In this document: positions 10,601 to 20,712 of the stretch, in pieces
Position numbering within the stretch: the stretch's first letter is position 1
Layout of the letters: each line of letters begins with the position of its first letter
NCBI GenBank assembly: GCA_021292165.1
Contig: CM037885.1
Location: forward strand, 11,279,042-11,343,041
DNA: 64,000 nt
Source of the DNA: Shinisaurus crocodilurus
Taxonomy: Eukaryota; Chordata; Lepidosauria; Squamata; Shinisauridae
Reading direction: 5' to 3'
Notes under the pieces: model-generated
What the model was told of the DNA's origin: nothing
What the model saw: only the letters and a program-made list of their open reading frames with translations
Databases searched by the model: none
Position numbers and translations under genes: made by a program

Positions 10601-13600
10601 GCGGTGGGAAAAGTAGGCATCAGCAGTTTAGAGGGGCACCAAATGGCCCTCATCAAGTATGGTTTAGCCCTTTTCCTCGGCTGGCAACTTAGAGATAGGC
10701 AAATCAGTCTATTTCTGGTCTGTGTCAGTTTTGCATGCATTTATTCATGCCCATTCAGCATGCACTCTACATTAAAAAATAAATAAATCATCACACAATT
10801 TGCATTTAAGGGCGCAATCCTATGGATGCTCTGATAGAAAATGTCCTACAACCCCCAGCATTCCCCAGTCAGCCATGATAGGCAAATCAGTTAGCCCTAC
10901 AGCTTGCGAAGTAGGAAAAAAGTCCTCCAACTCCCAGCATTCCCCAGCCAGCCATGATAGACAAATCAGCCCAGATTATAGGCAAATCAGGCTATTTCTG
11001 GTTTGTGTCAGTTTTGCATGGGTTTATCTGTGCCCATTCAGCACCAATTCTATATTTTATTTAATTTTTTTTAAAAAAAAATCGGCACAGAATTTGCATT
11101 TAAGGGCTAAATCCTATCATGAACGCTGGCTGGGGGATGCTGGGAGTTGTAGGATGTTTTTCTGTCGCAACATGCATAGGATTGCACCCTAACTATGCAT
11201 TTTTGCAAAATTAAATTTATTTTGGTATGGGTTTTTTTTGGGGGGGGGGTTGAGCTGAACACTGCGTCAGAACATTTGGGAATTGTGGAAGCCAGTGGAT
11301 AGCTGAGTTCTGATCTGCATGTTAGCCCAGGAGATGTGGATCGGGTCAGATCAAATTCCCACAGCAGCCTTACTTAGAATCACGTCTTCCCCATATGCTT
11401 TACGAAACGTTTTCCTCTTCTCTCCTTAAGGTGCCTTCTTGGAATGTGAAACATGTTTAGCAACCAATAGCAGCTGTGAGGGCGGGATGGAGAGGTGCGA
11501 GGAGGACCAAGACACCTGTGCCATCAGCTTGTCTGAAACTTCAGAAGGTGAGGGAGAGGGATAATAAGCCAGGCCACAGTGGCAGAAAGACCATGGGTTC
11601 GTGCAAGTTAGCTTCCACTGAGGCAGACCAGTGGTCCATCTGCCCAGGCAGCACAGTCTACTCCAGGGTTGGGGAATCTTTCTCCTGTCAAGGTCTGCAT
11701 TAACTCAGTGGAAACCTGTTGGGGTCCACATTCCAGTGTGGTGTTGAATGGGAATTCTAACCACATTCCAAGCACATTCCAGTGGTTAGAATATTGACCT
11801 GGGACTCCGGGTTCTAGTCCCCACTCAGCCATGCAGCTCACTAGGTGACTTTGGGCCAGGCACTGACTCTCAACCTAACCTACCTCATAGGGTTGTGAGG
11901 ATAAAACAGAGAGGAGGAGGAGGAGGAGGAGGAGGAGGAGGAGGAGGGTTGTGTAAGCCACCATGGGTTCCTTGTAGGAAAAAAGGTGGGATATAAATAT
12001 AAACTATATATAGCTACAGCTACAGCTGGTACGGAAGCTACAGCTGGTACAGAACGCTGCAGCTCACCTGGTTAAAGGCAGCTGCCTGCGGGACCACATC
12101 ACGCCAGTGTTGAAGGAGTTGCACTGGCTACCAATTGCTTGCCGAGCCGAATTCAAGGTGTTGGTTTTGACCTATAGGGCTCCGGTTCAGTCTATCTCAA
12201 GGAGCGTCTCCAGCAACACCAAGTGGGCCGCTCAACAAGATCTGCCACGGACGGCCTTCTTCTTGTCCCTTGGCCTTCTTCTTGTCCAGAGCAGCTAGAC
12301 TGGTGGGGACAAGGAAGAGGGCCTTTTCTGTGGCGGCCCCTGTACTGTGGAACTCTCTCCCGAGTGACCTCCGCCATGCCCCCTCTCTGCTGAGCTTCCA
12401 CCGCTCATTAAAAACCTGGCTGTTCAGGCGGGAATATGGGGTGGGTTAAGATTTTTTAAAAAAATTATACTGTTTTAAATGTATTTTATCTTGTTTTTAT
12501 TCTATGTACATCGCCCAGGGTGGCCGGTTGCCGGCCAGATGGGCGATTAATAAATGTAAATAATAAATAAGTAAATAAATAAAATAATAATTAAATTAAA
12601 TTAAATAAATAAATACAAGTGGAATCTGCAACAAATGTTGCCGTATTGGGTGCTCCTGTTCAAGATTCCAGCCAGCCAGTTTCCTGAGACATTCTCTGTC
12701 TTAGGGGACACCATTCAATTCACCTCCATTGTTCCCCCCCAAGTCACCTGACATTTTGAGGCCATTGAACATGCTCCATCCTCATTAGGCTGTGTGTATG
12801 TGTGAGTTTTGGGTTTTCCCCCCTAAATCTTTGTATTTCTGCAAACCTTGGGATTCCCCGAAGCCTGATACCTCCCTTTTATGCAAGGATTATGCAACCT
12901 TGGCTACGTAAGGATCCACACTCAGAAAAAGACATTCAAAGCCAGACTTTTAAGAGCTAAGCAATCCAAGCCCTCTGCCTGGATGGATGTATCTGTCCAT
13001 TTTACTTTCTCCCGTCCCATGTTCATTTTTGTTTGTTTTTGCTTCTGGGACATCCCGAGGCAAAACCTGCCTGGATGTCCCAGAAGGCTTGCTCAATTGT
13101 CCAAGCAGCCAATCGGGCAGCAGCTTTGTGACAAGCAAGAGGTAGAGATGAGGCATGGGCAGAGAAAGTGCAGGCCAGGAATTTGATCTGGACACTTAGA
13201 AAGTGGATAGAAAAAGGTGCTACATCGCGTTTAGCTTGCAAAGGAGGCAGCGAGGTGACGAAGATTCCAGCATCGCTACATAAGAGATGTCCTTATTTCT
13301 CCGCAGGTGGGGAACCAAAGTTGACTGTAGCAAAGGGCTGCTACTCCTCTGACATCTGTGCATCTGGACCAATTTTTGTGACTTTTGGCAAAGGAAAATT
13401 CATCAGGAGTAGTGTCATCTGTTGCCAAAGGGAGGCCTGCACATCAGCCTCTGCTCATTGTAGGTATAATCTTTTCTCTCTCTCTTGTTCTCCTGTCCTA
13501 CCTATCTGCCAATCTGGCCACAGCACGGTCTGGATTGCAAGGCTTGATAAACCATAGGCATTGATCAACTAAAGGGGTAAGCCTATGCATGTTTAGATAG

Positions 13601-16600
13601 ACAACAGGGGCCCTCTGACAAGAGCCCGCTGGAGTTGCTGCTGTTGTAAATCCGTCCAGTACAAAGATAAGCCGTCATCATTATCACAGTCCAAGGGTCA
13701 ACGCCAATATATATATATATGTCCGAAAAGCAGCAAACATAAACCAGTTCAGGAGCAGGCAAAAGCGTCGTCAAGGTCGTTCCGAGGTTCAAAGGCACAA
13801 GTCTTTGTTCGGGGAGTTTCAGGAGCATCTGGTTGAAGCTGTACGAGCAAGCAATGGCTTCCAGCGTCTGATGTGCGCTTGGGACCTGCCTTTTGAGCAG
13901 GCGCTGATTGGTAAGGCAGCCCAGCCGGGTCAGGCTTCACGTGCCTGGCCCCACCCCAAGCACACGCCGGCACGGCCGGTCTCCGTCTGACGGTCTAATG
14001 GAGGCACAACAGCTGCTCCTCCTCACCCTCGCAGCCTGCTTGTTCACCTGCCTCTCGCTCTGGCCCGGACAGCGGTGGCGAGGAGGTGGGGCAGCAGATG
14101 CCACGGCGGCCAGCTTGCTCACTGGCTCTCTGCCTGTCAAGCAAGCAAGTGGCAGCAATAATGAGGAAGAGGAGCAATGGTGCCAACGACAGTGAGAAGG
14201 TAGACTCACGGAGGGAGGTGGTCCATCGAGGGTGTCTGGCCCAAAGGCCATCAAAAACCTGGGACTTGCACAGGGGGAGGCGATGAAGCCTTTCCTAGCT
14301 GATAGCTGTCACATAACTCTTGCGCTCTGAGCTATCCTCATCATTAATATTTTTTTAAATTATTTTTTTAATTACGTTTCGAAAAGAAAACACATACAAA
14401 AAAACAAAATAAAGCCTAACGATATTAATACCGAAACCCACCCCAATCCCTCCCCCAGCTTAATCCATATTAAATTATCTTATTTCATTTCTTTATAAAC
14501 TTCTTCTTTTCATGAATCCCACAATTTTCTATTAACGCTTCCATCAACATTAATCTATTCTCATCATTAATATTAAACATTTGCTCAGCGCACTGGTGTG
14601 TTGAAAGCAGTTTCCCTACATGAGCTGAGTCATTATAAGCGTGCTGGCTCACGCTTGTCTGCGCGTGGAAAGCTAAGCAGGGTCAGGCCTGGTTGTTACT
14701 TGGATGGGAGACCCCTCCTCTAGTTTCCTGCATTGAGCAGGGGGTTGGACTCGATAGCCTTGTAGGCCCCTTCCAACTCTATGATCTATGAAATCTTTAT
14801 GGCAACTGTGTAAGGTATGTCACTTTTATTATCCCCATATTGCAGCAGAGGGAGATACCTAAGGCTACATAGAAAGTGAATGATAAAGGTGAGATTTGAT
14901 CCAGGAGCTTCCTGCATGACAAGGCAATTGCTTATCCACAGTGCTACTCTAGCTGTCTCCACATCGCCTGACTCCTTTTGCTTTGTTTTCAGTGCTCCCA
15001 CTGAACACCACCGTCAATGGAATGCGATGCCCAGGCTGCTATTCTAGCTCAACGGCATCCTCTACCAAGGCGGTAAATTGCACCGGAGCAGAGAACTACT
15101 GTTTGAATTTGATGGGGCGCACATATGCCGGTAATTCTGTTTTTACATTGCATGTTTCTTTCTTTTTAAAAAAATATTTTTCCTCTTCTAAGTATGTGGA
15201 TTGATGTTCAGCTAACATTTTAGTTCCAGTGGTATCTGAAAGTAAAGCAGAGCAACCTTCCGATCATGCACTAATAAGTGTATTATTATTTATATTTATT
15301 TATTGCCCATCTGGCTGGCAAACTGGCCACCCTGGACGATGTACATAACATAAAAACAGGATAAAAATACATTTAAAACAGTATAAAATTTGTTGCCAAG
15401 TTGGGTTGCCATAGTAGAAATAATAAATAAATATAGTATAAAATTTTAAAATCTTAGTGTAGAGGGGCCATTGCTCAGTCAAAGTGCACATATATTTTGT
15501 GTAGAAGGTCTCGGATGGGGATGAGTGAGGAATCTGATGGGGGTGTGTGAAAATCTGATGGATTTTCATGATCCCGCCCCCCTGCCCCGGATCCCGGTTC
15601 GCCAGCCCTGCACAGATGCTGACTCATTATGATGCGAGTTGAGCCAGCTTGCAGACTTCCATCTCTAAGGTCGTGGTTTGTGCATTTTTTAAACGCTAAG
15701 GAAATTTGCGCAACTGGCACCATTTGCGTATCTTTACGCCATCTGTGTAACTTTACACAAATTGCATTAATAAAGGTATTTTGCATGTTTGCACAAATCA
15801 GCACCCGGAAAGCATGTGTATCTAGGAAGAATTGGACAAATCTGTTGATTTTACGCAAATCGCACTGGAGCCACATGTTTTTCAGGTGCTGATTTGTGCA
15901 AAACACTGTGATTTATGCAATTTGTGTGAAGATACACAAATTGTGTAAAGTTATGTAAGTGGTGCTATTTGCGCAAATATCCTTTGCATTAAAAAATGCG
16001 CAAACTGTGGCTTGTCTTAGAGATAGAAGTCTGCGGAACACACACACCCGACTCGGCCCGCTTCTGATCATTGGATCGGACGTGGGCAGGAAGTCCATCG
16101 AGCTCAAATGAGCTGGACTTCCCAGTGTCAGCCCATCCCTTGGCACCATCTACTGTTATGCAGATCTTAGATGGCAATCCTTGGAAAGACTCTCCTGCCA
16201 GTTTCAGTAGATGGAATTTGGTAACATGAACCAATTGGCTGATTCATTCTAAGGCACATCCATAAATCTAAGTCATGTCCATAAATTCAGGGCTGTAACA
16301 AAGGCTGCATGTTTGTTTGTTTCCTTATTTAAAGCATTTCTACTCTGGCCTTTAACCAAAAAGATTCCCAGAGCAGCAGTGTAGTGTAGTGGTTAGAGTA
16401 TTGGACTGGGACTCGGGAGATCCAGGTTCTAGTCCCCGCTCGGCCATGAAACTCACTGGGTGACTTTGGGCCAGTCACTGACTCTCAGCCTAACCTACCT
16501 CACAGGGTTGTTGTGAGGATAACATGGAGAGGATGATGATGATTATGTAAGCTGCCTTGGGTTCCTTGCAGGAAAAAAGGTGGGGTATTAATATAATTAA

Positions 16601-17863
16601 ATAAATAAATAAATAGCATGACAGTCCCTGCCTTCAGGCTTACATTCCAAATTTCACTCACGATACACAAGCAATAGGGGATGGGGAGGGGGGAGGGACA
16701 AAGCAAGTTCAGGTTACAGTTCTTTAAATGACTAACTGTGATGGGAACATTCCTGGTATCATGCTGGAATTGTTGCCACTAGATGACAGTTGAGGGAGGG
16801 AAAAGGCAGCTGGTTTCTCAGCAGAGGCGATGGAATAGCCCAGCTTCTCTTCTCATCCTCTGCTTTGCAGCCTGTTGGAATGGCTACTGCTAGGTTGTCA
16901 TATATGCTGTGATTCTGTGCAAAAGCGCAGGATGGAAAGCATGGAGTGTGATGATGGACAGCAAGCTCAGCTCCCTGAGAATCTTGGTTTATTTTTTGTT
17001 GTTAAAAATAAATCACATTCCCAGCCCTTATGACATATGAAGAATGTAAGGCTAGTGTGGACCCAAACAATTCTAGGGGAGTATAACCAGATGATCCTAG
17101 ACCTCTGGTGGTTGCCGAGGAGAAAACCCAATGTGCTCTTATTTTTGTTCTGGGAGGAAAAGAGGAGGGATGTTTTTAAGTGAGACATGGAAACATGAGA
17201 TCTCAGTCTGTCCAGAATGTCTCTCAACTGGTAGAACTGGTGTGTACATTTCATTCTACAACAGCCCCCATTTTAATTTTCCCCATGACAGTGAATGTCT
17301 TCCATCTACCCCTTGTGGTGAAAAATTAAATGATGAAGATAATACCTGCCTTTCTCTTAGACAGGAATCCCCTTGTGGTAGGGGCTGCAATGAGTTTCTG
17401 TGCAAAGTGGCACACTTTTCCTGCAGCGCTCTTTGCAATATACGATCTCTCTCTCTCTTTCTTGCACGCACACAGCGGCACCACCTGTCCTACCAATGTA
17501 GCCTTTTATGCCATTTGGATAATATTTGGTTTTCTTTCCATTGCTGTGTGCGATCTTGATTTTGCTAGCGTGTCAAATGGAAAACTGGGGATATAAATTA
17601 AATGGATCAATGAACTTGTTTAGTTTATAGAGGCTGGGAATGGCGACACTCATCTTTGTTTTGCATGTCCAGGAAAGACTGTCACCCTGAAGGGCTGCAC
17701 CACAGAGCCCATCTGTGCTGGATTACAAAGTGGCCAGTGGAACCTCCATGTTATTGAGGCTGATGTCACAAAGGTTGACTGTACACCGGCCAGCCAGGCC
17801 CCTCCACCCTGTGAATCCGCCCTCCTGGCTCTCTCTGGGCTCCTGCTCATGAAGGTCCTCTAG
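7585..17863 (+). CDS. Gene 1: PLI-gamma/NAI-like two-LU-domain protein with GPI-like tail (5 coding exons)
   Basis: Coding exons are 7585-7633, 11431-11547, 13307-13459, 14993-15130 and 17673-17863. All junctions are GT-AG and phase 1; the total is 648 nt (215 residues plus stop). Residues 1-16 are a hydrophobic signal peptide. LU domain 1 has Cys at 22, 25, 32, 39, 46, 67, 73, 94, 95 and 100. LU domain 2 has Cys at 119, 122, 136, 143, 161, 167, 189 and 199. N-glycosylation sequons lie at N29, N111 and N135. Residues about 202-215 form a hydrophobic tail ending the protein, compatible with GPI attachment. The exon plan and the N-G-x-x-C-P-x-C start of domain 2 are those of the PLI-gamma/NAI family, whose classical members bind secreted phospholipase A2 in plasma. 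A membrane-anchored role here is inference. Two adjacent ATGs (7585 and 7588) could start translation. Other LU families (CD177- or LYPD-like) are less likely. Confidence 0.87.
8000..9180. other. Gene 1 intron 1, mostly unassigned
   Basis: 8400-8620 resembles degraded LTR-type sequence (CAGGTCACAGGCAACAGG, CAGTCCAGAAATAC), low certainty. 9045-9180 starts ATAGGGATGGGTGAG like the hAT-like MITEs. Confidence 0.3.
9186..9460 (-). mobile_element. L2-type LINE 3' UTR fragment
   Basis: Begins CATTATTAGTTTATTTGTATGCCAG and continues A-rich, as in minus-strand L2 tails. Confidence 0.4.
10205..10308. repeat. CTACTCAGA-GTAAG short dispersed repeat
   Basis: CAATCCTATGCATGTCTACTCAG...AAATTCAAGGGAGGCTTACTTCCAGG...GGACTGCAGCC; a nearly complete copy. 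Confidence 0.65.
10806..11195. mobile_element. Cluster of TTAA-type hairpin MITEs
   Basis: TTTAAGGGCGCAATCCTATG... with CTACAACCCCCAGCATTCCCCAG, and at 11099 TTTAAGGGCTAAATCCTAT...GCATAGGATTGCACCCTAA. The inverted ends and TTAA flanks suggest a piggyBac-like non-autonomous element; at least two overlapping copies. Confidence 0.55.
11431..11547 (+). CDS. Gene 1 exon 2, N-terminal half of LU domain 1
   Basis: A 117-nt exon between a pyrimidine-rich acceptor (CTCCTTAAG) and donor GTGAGG. It encodes five cysteines spaced C-x2-C-x6-C-x6-C-x6-C, the same spacing as gene 2 and gene 3 exon 2. Phase 1 on both sides. Confidence 0.9.
11768..12006 (+). mobile_element. CORE-SINE (MIR-like), with internal (GGA)n
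   Basis: tRNA-like head (AGTGGTTAGAAT, GGTTCTAGTCCCC), CORE segment GGTGACTTTGGGCCAGGCAC and CCTCATAGGGTTGTGAGGATAA, and tail GGTGGGATATAAATATAA. A (GGA)n run occupies 11910-11945. In gene 1 intron 2. Confidence 0.8.
12013..12615 (+). mobile_element. L2 LINE 3' end
   Basis: Matches the last 600 bases of the 3125-4556 element: CACTGGCTACCAATTGCTTGCCG, GGAATATGGGGTGGGTTA, CCAGATGGGCGATTAATAAATG. In gene 1 intron 2. Confidence 0.85.
13307..13459 (+). CDS. Gene 1 exon 3, C-terminal half of LU domain 1
   Basis: A 153-nt phase 1-1 exon, the same length as gene 2 exon 3. It supplies the K-G-C and I-C cysteines and the closing C-C-x4-C motif. The Asn that usually follows the last LU cysteine is Thr here. 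I chose donor GTAGGT at 13460 because it keeps phase 1 into exon 4; the nearby GTATAA would not. Confidence 0.88.
13566..14300. other. CpG-rich unclassified repeat-like block in gene 1 intron 3
   Basis: GC-rich compared with its surroundings, with several open frames in all directions but no protein motif. Likely LTR-retroelement or DNA-transposon remains; not identified. Confidence 0.3.
14352..14559 (-). mobile_element. 5'-truncated L1-like LINE 3' end with target-site duplication
   Basis: The minus strand ends in A-rich sequence (T-rich on the left). It is flanked by a perfect 15-bp duplication CTCATCATTAATATT (14337-14351 and 14560-14574). The A-tail and long duplication are signs of target-primed insertion. 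Confidence 0.7.
14636..14800 (+). mobile_element. 5S rRNA-derived SINE with CR1-type tail, copy 1
   Basis: AAGCTAAGCAGGGTCAGGCCTGG..TACTTGGATGGGAGACC is the internal-promoter part of 5S rRNA. It is followed by a CR1-like tail GAGCAGGGGGTTGGACTCGAT...CTATGATCTATGA. In gene 1 intron 3. Confidence 0.85.
14805..14960 (-). mobile_element. MIR-like SINE fragment
   Basis: TTATTATCCCCATATTGCAG and GATTTGATCCAGGAGC are the minus-strand form of CORE-SINE sequence. Confidence 0.45.
14993..15130 (+). CDS. Gene 1 exon 4, N-terminal half of LU domain 2
   Basis: A 138-nt exon after acceptor TTTTCAG, ending at donor GTAATT. It encodes the linker, the N-G-M-R-C-P-G-C start of domain 2 and the N-C-T-G motif. 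Compared with gene 2 exon 4 it is 6 nt shorter and lacks the third cysteine of the domain. Confidence 0.88.
15285..15375 (-). mobile_element. L2 LINE 3' tail
   Basis: TATTTATTGCCCATCTGGC...CACCCTGGACGATGTACA is the reverse of the L2 3' end at 4486-4540. Confidence 0.75.
15511..16142. mobile_element. Long-hairpin hAT-like MITE
   Basis: Two arms are inverted copies: GGTTTGTGCATTTTTTAAACGC...GTATCTTTACGCC on the left against GTGTAAAG...AAAAAATGCGCAAACTGTGGC on the right. The outer ends read GGATGGGGATGAG and AGCCCATCCCTTGG. In gene 1 intron 4. A relative is at 46090-46630. Confidence 0.65.
16374..16615 (+). mobile_element. CORE-SINE (MIR-like), well preserved
   Basis: GTGTAGTGGTTAGAGTATTGG, GGTTCTAGTCCCCGCTCGGCC (tRNA A/B-box-like), then GGGTGACTTTGGGCCAGTCAC, CTCACAGGGTTGTTGTGAGG and an (AAAT)n tail. 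In gene 1 intron 4. Confidence 0.88.
17673..17863 (+). CDS. Gene 1 exon 5, end of LU domain 2 and hydrophobic tail
   Basis: Terminal exon of 191 nt ending in TAG. It encodes K-G-C-x5-C, V-D-C, a proline-rich P-P-P-C-E-S spacer and a last stretch of about 14 residues, mostly Leu/Ala. The tail is closely similar to that of gene 3 (both contain SGLLLMK) and absent from gene 2. Confidence 0.87.
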
Positions 17864-17974
17864 GTAATGCACCTCCTGCAGTGACTCGGCACTGAAGAGT
17901 GTTTCCTTCTCATTTCCAGGAGGAAGACACATTCCTCCAAAAAGCCAGATCAAAATGAGAGAAACAGGGGGAGC

Positions 17975-18305
17975 TTTACTTAGACCGAGTCAGACCACTG
18001 AGCCCGCTTGCTCAGTATTGTATATACTGACTGGCAGGAGCAATCCAGGATTTCAGACTGGAGCGTGGGTTTTTCTTCCCCCAGCCCTACCTGGAGATGC
18101 TAGAGATTGAACCTGGGAGCCTTTACATCAAATATGTGCTCTCATCCATGAATATGCAATGCAAAAGACCCCATGTTCAATCACCAGCATCTCCAAGTCA
18201 GGCTGCCTGAAATCCTGGAGAGCTTCTGCCAGTTAGTATAACTAATACTGAGTTAAGTCAGTGGACCAGTTGCCTAGCTTGGTCTAAGGCAGCTTCCACT
18301 ACTCC
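17975..18305. mobile_element. Inverted pair of tRNA-Ala-derived SINEs
   Basis: A minus copy (about 17975-18140) and a plus copy (about 18140-18305) meet head to head. Both have the CCAGCATCTCC/GGAGATGCTAG block and the CAGTATTGTATATACTGACTGGCAG / GCCAGTTAGTATAACTAATACTGAG block. They lie in the presumed gene 1 3' UTR. Confidence 0.65.
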
Positions 18306-18654
18306 TCTCATTTAGAGTTGGCCTTTCTGAAGGATTTGTCTTCCTCTACATTTTGTCTGGAAGAGTCATGGACACCGTTCATGTTCTAATAAGGCCACCT
18401 GCGCTGGATTCTATACCTTTGGAAGGGGCTGATTTTGTATTTTGAAAGGTTGAAGGTCCACCAGACCCTTCGTGGGGAACTCATTTCACTGGCAGCCTTC
18501 TGAGGACTTCTTCTGATAAAGACTCTGCTGGCAGCTGTGTGTGGTTATATTGACTCTGCATCTAATGATGCCTCCTTGTTATCCATACTTACTTACCCTT
18601 CGTGCAATTTACCTTTTGGATGGATTATCAGCATCAGCACCGTTGTCCAGTGAA

Positions 18655-18660
18655 AATAAA
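18655..18660 (+). terminator. Candidate poly(A) signal of gene 1
   Basis: AATAAA about 790 nt after the gene 1 stop and the first canonical signal downstream of it. The implied 3' UTR would contain an inverted pair of tRNA-derived SINEs (17975-18305). Confidence 0.4.
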
Positions 18661-18912
18661 TGCCAGATTGAAATACAATGTGAATGTACAGCATGATTTT
18701 AGTAGACTCTGGGTTCTGAAAGCACTTTTTCCTTCGGTCAAGTAGTTTATAGGTTCTGGTCTCGGCCCTGGGAACTATTTCAGCCCTATTGCTTTTAATG
18801 GGACTGAGGGCCAAATAGCACAGTATATGGGATTGGATCTCCATTTTACTTTTGATTTTACTGAGTTAGGGTGTCAAATTTGATTGGAGTGGTACCACTG
18901 GGGGGAAGGGAA

Positions 18913-19072
18913 AATTTCAGCTTGTCTGAGCGTGGAAAGCTAAGCAGGGTCAGGCCTGGTTATTACTTGGATGGGAGACCCCTCCTCTAGTTTCCTGCAT
19001 TGAGCAGGGGGTTGGACTGAATGGCCTTGTAGGACCCTTCCAACTCTATGATCTATGAAATATGAAATCTAT
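18913..19072 (+). mobile_element. 5S rRNA-derived SINE with CR1-type tail, copy 2
   Basis: Same head and tail as 14636-14800, nearly identical over 150 bases. Confidence 0.88.
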
Positions 19073-19472
19073 TAAATAACCCTCCCCCCCTTTTCCTGAA
19101 CTAACTCACCCACCAGGGGAAAATGTAGGTGCATTTTTGCCTTCAAGGGCAAACAGCATCTTGAGGTGGAGCAGTTAAGAGATGGAAATGCTATATGTGG
19201 GGGAAATAATGAAACACCCACCCGTCTTTTATTTTCTTTGCACTGATCAACAGTAACCATCCAGCTTTAACCAACTAATTAATGCAATCAACCATATAAT
19301 AAATAAAACTCAATATTTAAACCGGGCTCCTATAAAGCTTGAAGCAAGGTGAACGAAGTTGTACTGAACCTGTGCTGGCCAGTAAATGTAAATTGGTCCT
19401 GCTTACCTCTCTCATGAATTGGATCCTTTATTTCTTTCTGGACATCTCCCTACAGGTTCAGCATTCTGTCCT

Positions 19473-19878
19473 AGGGATGTGCGCAGAGCTCGATTGGGGG
19501 GGTGGAAGTCTGGCAAACTCGCCAGGCTCGAAAAAAAAACCCAAGCTCCGCTCACCCTATGTTTGCTCAGCTCAATTCACGTTCTTGCAAGCTGAGCTGG
19601 GGAAGTGACTTCCGGGTTCTGGTGCTACGTTGTTTACGTAGAAAATGGTGTAAGATTCATTAAAAACAGCCACGATTTGCGTAACTTGCGCAAATTGTGG
19701 CCATTTGTAATGTATCTTACGCCATTTTCTATGTGAACTACATAGCCCTGGGATCCCGGAAGTCCAGTGAGTGCCTCAGGGGGGCGCTTGTGCTGGACTC
19801 AGCTTGGCTCGTGAAGCAGTAGCACTCACCTCACACGCCGCGAGTCGACTGCTGGGTGGATCGCCCACCTCTACTCTG
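19473..19878. mobile_element. hAT-like hairpin MITE with GAGCTCG arms
   Basis: Begins GGGATGTGCGCAGAGCTCG and ends GGATCGCCCACCTCTAC, between direct repeats TCTGTCCTA. The central inverted repeat is TACGTAGAAAATGG...CCATTTTCTATGTGAA. A minus-oriented relative is at 49615-49985. Confidence 0.65.
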
Positions 19879-20386
19879 TCCTAGGGACGAGTGAGAATTT
19901 GGTTTCAGTTCAGTTTTGATCAGAATTTACCAGAGTTCCCCAAGTTCTCCCTATCTGACATGGAAAGAACTTGAGATTTTAAAAACCTGAATGAGGGAAA
20001 AGCTGAAAGGGACAGATTCATCCATTCAGGTTCAGGGCTTTCAGGGCTTAGTCTGGGTTTGAATCCCTGTGTATTCAACCATATTAGTGCTGAATTAGGG
20101 TTGCTACCTCTCTCTTTTTTTCCTAAGAGGATCCTTATCTTTAATAGTTTATATGACAGGCTGGTACATCATGGTCCATGCTGGGAACAGCTGTGCCTAT
20201 TTGGTTGGTGCAGATGGGAGAGAATTTCATTTGAGTCTTTTTTAAAAAAATAATAATAATATAAGAATTTACCATAATTTGCAAAGTGTGTCTGTATTTG
20301 TGGGAGAAATGACTTGATAGTTTGAAACTCTGAGTGCAGGAGAAAATGAAACTGACAGATGAGATGTCTCCATTCTTTCTCTATGC

Positions 20387-20516
20387 CAGTGTTCTCCAAC
20401 CTTGGGTCCCCAGATGTTTTTGGCCTACAACTCCCAGCATGCCCCAGCCAGCTGGCTGGGGCATGCTGGAAGTTGTAAGCCAAAAACATCTGGGGACCCA
20501 AGGTTGGAGAACACTG
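20387..20516. mobile_element. Fold-back hAT MITE, copy 1, 130 bp
   Basis: Almost a perfect palindrome: CAGTGTTCTCCAACCTTGGG... and its complement meet at AGCCAGCTGGCT. Flanked by a perfect 8-bp duplication CTCTATGC (20379-20386 and 20517-20524). Confidence 0.92.
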
Positions 20517-20593
20517 CTCTATGCTCTAGTCGCCTTCTCCTGCTTTGCTGCTCTCCTATTGGACAGCTCCTCTGTCTCTGTGTTCCTCTTTGT

Positions 20594-20712
20594 AATAATA
20601 AGAACATAAGGGTTGCCCTGTGGGATCAGATCAAAAAGACCTATCTAGTCCAACTTCCTCTTTCTCACAGTGGCTAACTAGATGCTTCTGGGAAGCCCTT
20701 TACTCCCAATTT
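20594..20712 (-). mobile_element. Family A LINE 3' tail
   Basis: AATAAGAACATAAGGGTTGCCCTG...CAGTGGCTAACTAGATGC is the reverse of the tail at 250-360. Confidence 0.65.

Noticed and set aside
14640..14720. Possible 5S rRNA gene
   Set aside because: Only the internal-promoter part matches; the 5' and 3' stems are absent and a CR1-like tail follows. The same structure occurs four times.
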